Shown in pieces: positions 15,531-15,780 of a stretch of DNA of 15,780 nt. The number at the start of each line of letters is the position of its first letter. Position 1 is the first letter of the stretch. The notes under the pieces are model-generated. The model was not told the origin of the DNA. It did no database searches and saw nothing but the letters and a program-made list of their open reading frames with translations. The translations under genes and the position numbers were made by a program. The DNA lies in assembly GCA_009469665.1 (NCBI GenBank), contig SSTB01000101.1, forward strand, positions 1-15,780. The letters are read 5' to 3'. Source of the DNA: Azonexaceae bacterium (GTDB lineage Bacteria; Pseudomonadota; Gammaproteobacteria; Burkholderiales; Rhodocyclaceae).

Positions 15531-15780
15531 TTGAGCGAGCTCGATGCGCTGCGGCGCGCCCTCCTGAGCTTTAGGGACGAGCGGGACTGGCGCCAGTTCC
15601 ACACCCTGCGCAGTCTGATCGTCTCCCTCAACCTGGAGGCGGCGGAACTGCTTGAACTGACCCAGTGGAAACTCGATGCGGAAATCGAGGCCCTGCCGGG
15701 CGACCCGAGTGCCGCGGAGGCCCTGGGGGACGAGTGCGCCGACGTGCTGCTCTACCTCCTGCTCATTGCCGACGTGGCCA
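15531..15780 (+). CDS. MazG-like nucleotide pyrophosphohydrolase (3' truncated by window end)
   Basis: The first 83 residues are visible. They contain the all-alpha NTP pyrophosphohydrolase signature: WRQFHTLRSLIVSLNLEAAELLELTQWK (residues 20-47), with metal-binding Glu36 and Glu39, then DECADVLLYLL with Glu68 and Asp71. This matches small MazG-like/RS21-C6 (dCTPase) proteins of about 110-130 aa, which hydrolyse non-canonical or excess (d)NTPs to the monophosphate and pyrophosphate. The start is a TTG preceded by GGGAG at 7 nt. The gene continues beyond the window, so the full length is unknown. It is divergent from the carbonic anhydrase-like gene. Confidence 0.85.
   Translation, partial: MSELDALRRALLSFRDERDWRQFHTLRSLIVSLNLEAAELLELTQWKLDAEIEALPGDPSAAEALGDECADVLLYLLLIADVA

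Noticed and set aside
15495..15602. Longer N-terminus for the carbonic anhydrase-like protein.
   Set aside because: The ATG at 15494 has a good AGGAG and begins at the family's usual N-terminus; the extension is antisense to the start of the MazG-like gene.

Overview
The window is high-GC, gene-dense chromosomal DNA from a betaproteobacterium, most probably a Rhodocyclales member (Dechloromonas/Azospira/Thauera-like). The evidence is a class I PHA synthase followed by two acetoacetyl-CoA reductases and phaR, together with tex, hslO, rimO and a gamma-carbonic anhydrase in ordinary housekeeping form. The genus is an inference. Both window edges cut genes.

Layout, left to right. Positions 1-1559 hold the 3' part of a pgeF/yfiH-type purine nucleosidase gene, a ZIP-family metal transporter gene, and a convergent 72-aa membrane protein gene. 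Positions 1591-4996 form a PHA operon: a sigma70-like promoter, phaC, a first phaB coupled to it, a second phaB with a strong ribosome site, and a clear intrinsic terminator. Positions 5097-6983 hold phaR and rimO, 3 bp apart. A 37-nt near-perfect hairpin then precedes a patatin-like (RssA/NTE-type) hydrolase gene at 7076-7951 and a GlcD-type FAD oxidoreductase gene at 8187-9593. On the minus strand follow an orphan hybrid-type-core histidine kinase gene without a receiver domain, hslO, an ArsC/Spx-like reductase gene, tex, and a gamma-carbonic anhydrase-like gene. The window ends in a divergent MazG-like pyrophosphohydrolase gene with a TTG start.

The most unusual content lies between genes. 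The whole gap between the patatin and oxidoreductase genes (7952-8186) is a 235-bp element. It has 18-bp terminal inverted repeats, several internal hairpins, a possible pseudoknot, and ATGA on both sides. Its order of motifs, size and ATGA insertion context resemble a HEARO RNA, that is, the omega-RNA of IscB/OMEGA systems, here without an iscB gene. It seems to have split an ATGA stop/start overlap between the two genes, and its right arm now carries the likely ribosome site of the downstream gene. A second, unrelated MITE-like palindromic element (about 159 bp) lies between the arsC-like gene and hslO and ends in the arsC stop codon.

A further oddity is the Hsp33 homologue. The first cysteine of each of its two redox-switch pairs is replaced (Tyr230, Asp265), so the canonical zinc/disulfide switch cannot form. 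The PHA genes act together: PhaB reduces acetoacetyl-CoA, PhaC polymerises the product, and PhaR senses the polymer and represses granule-protein genes. No thiolase (phaA) or phasin gene is present in the window.
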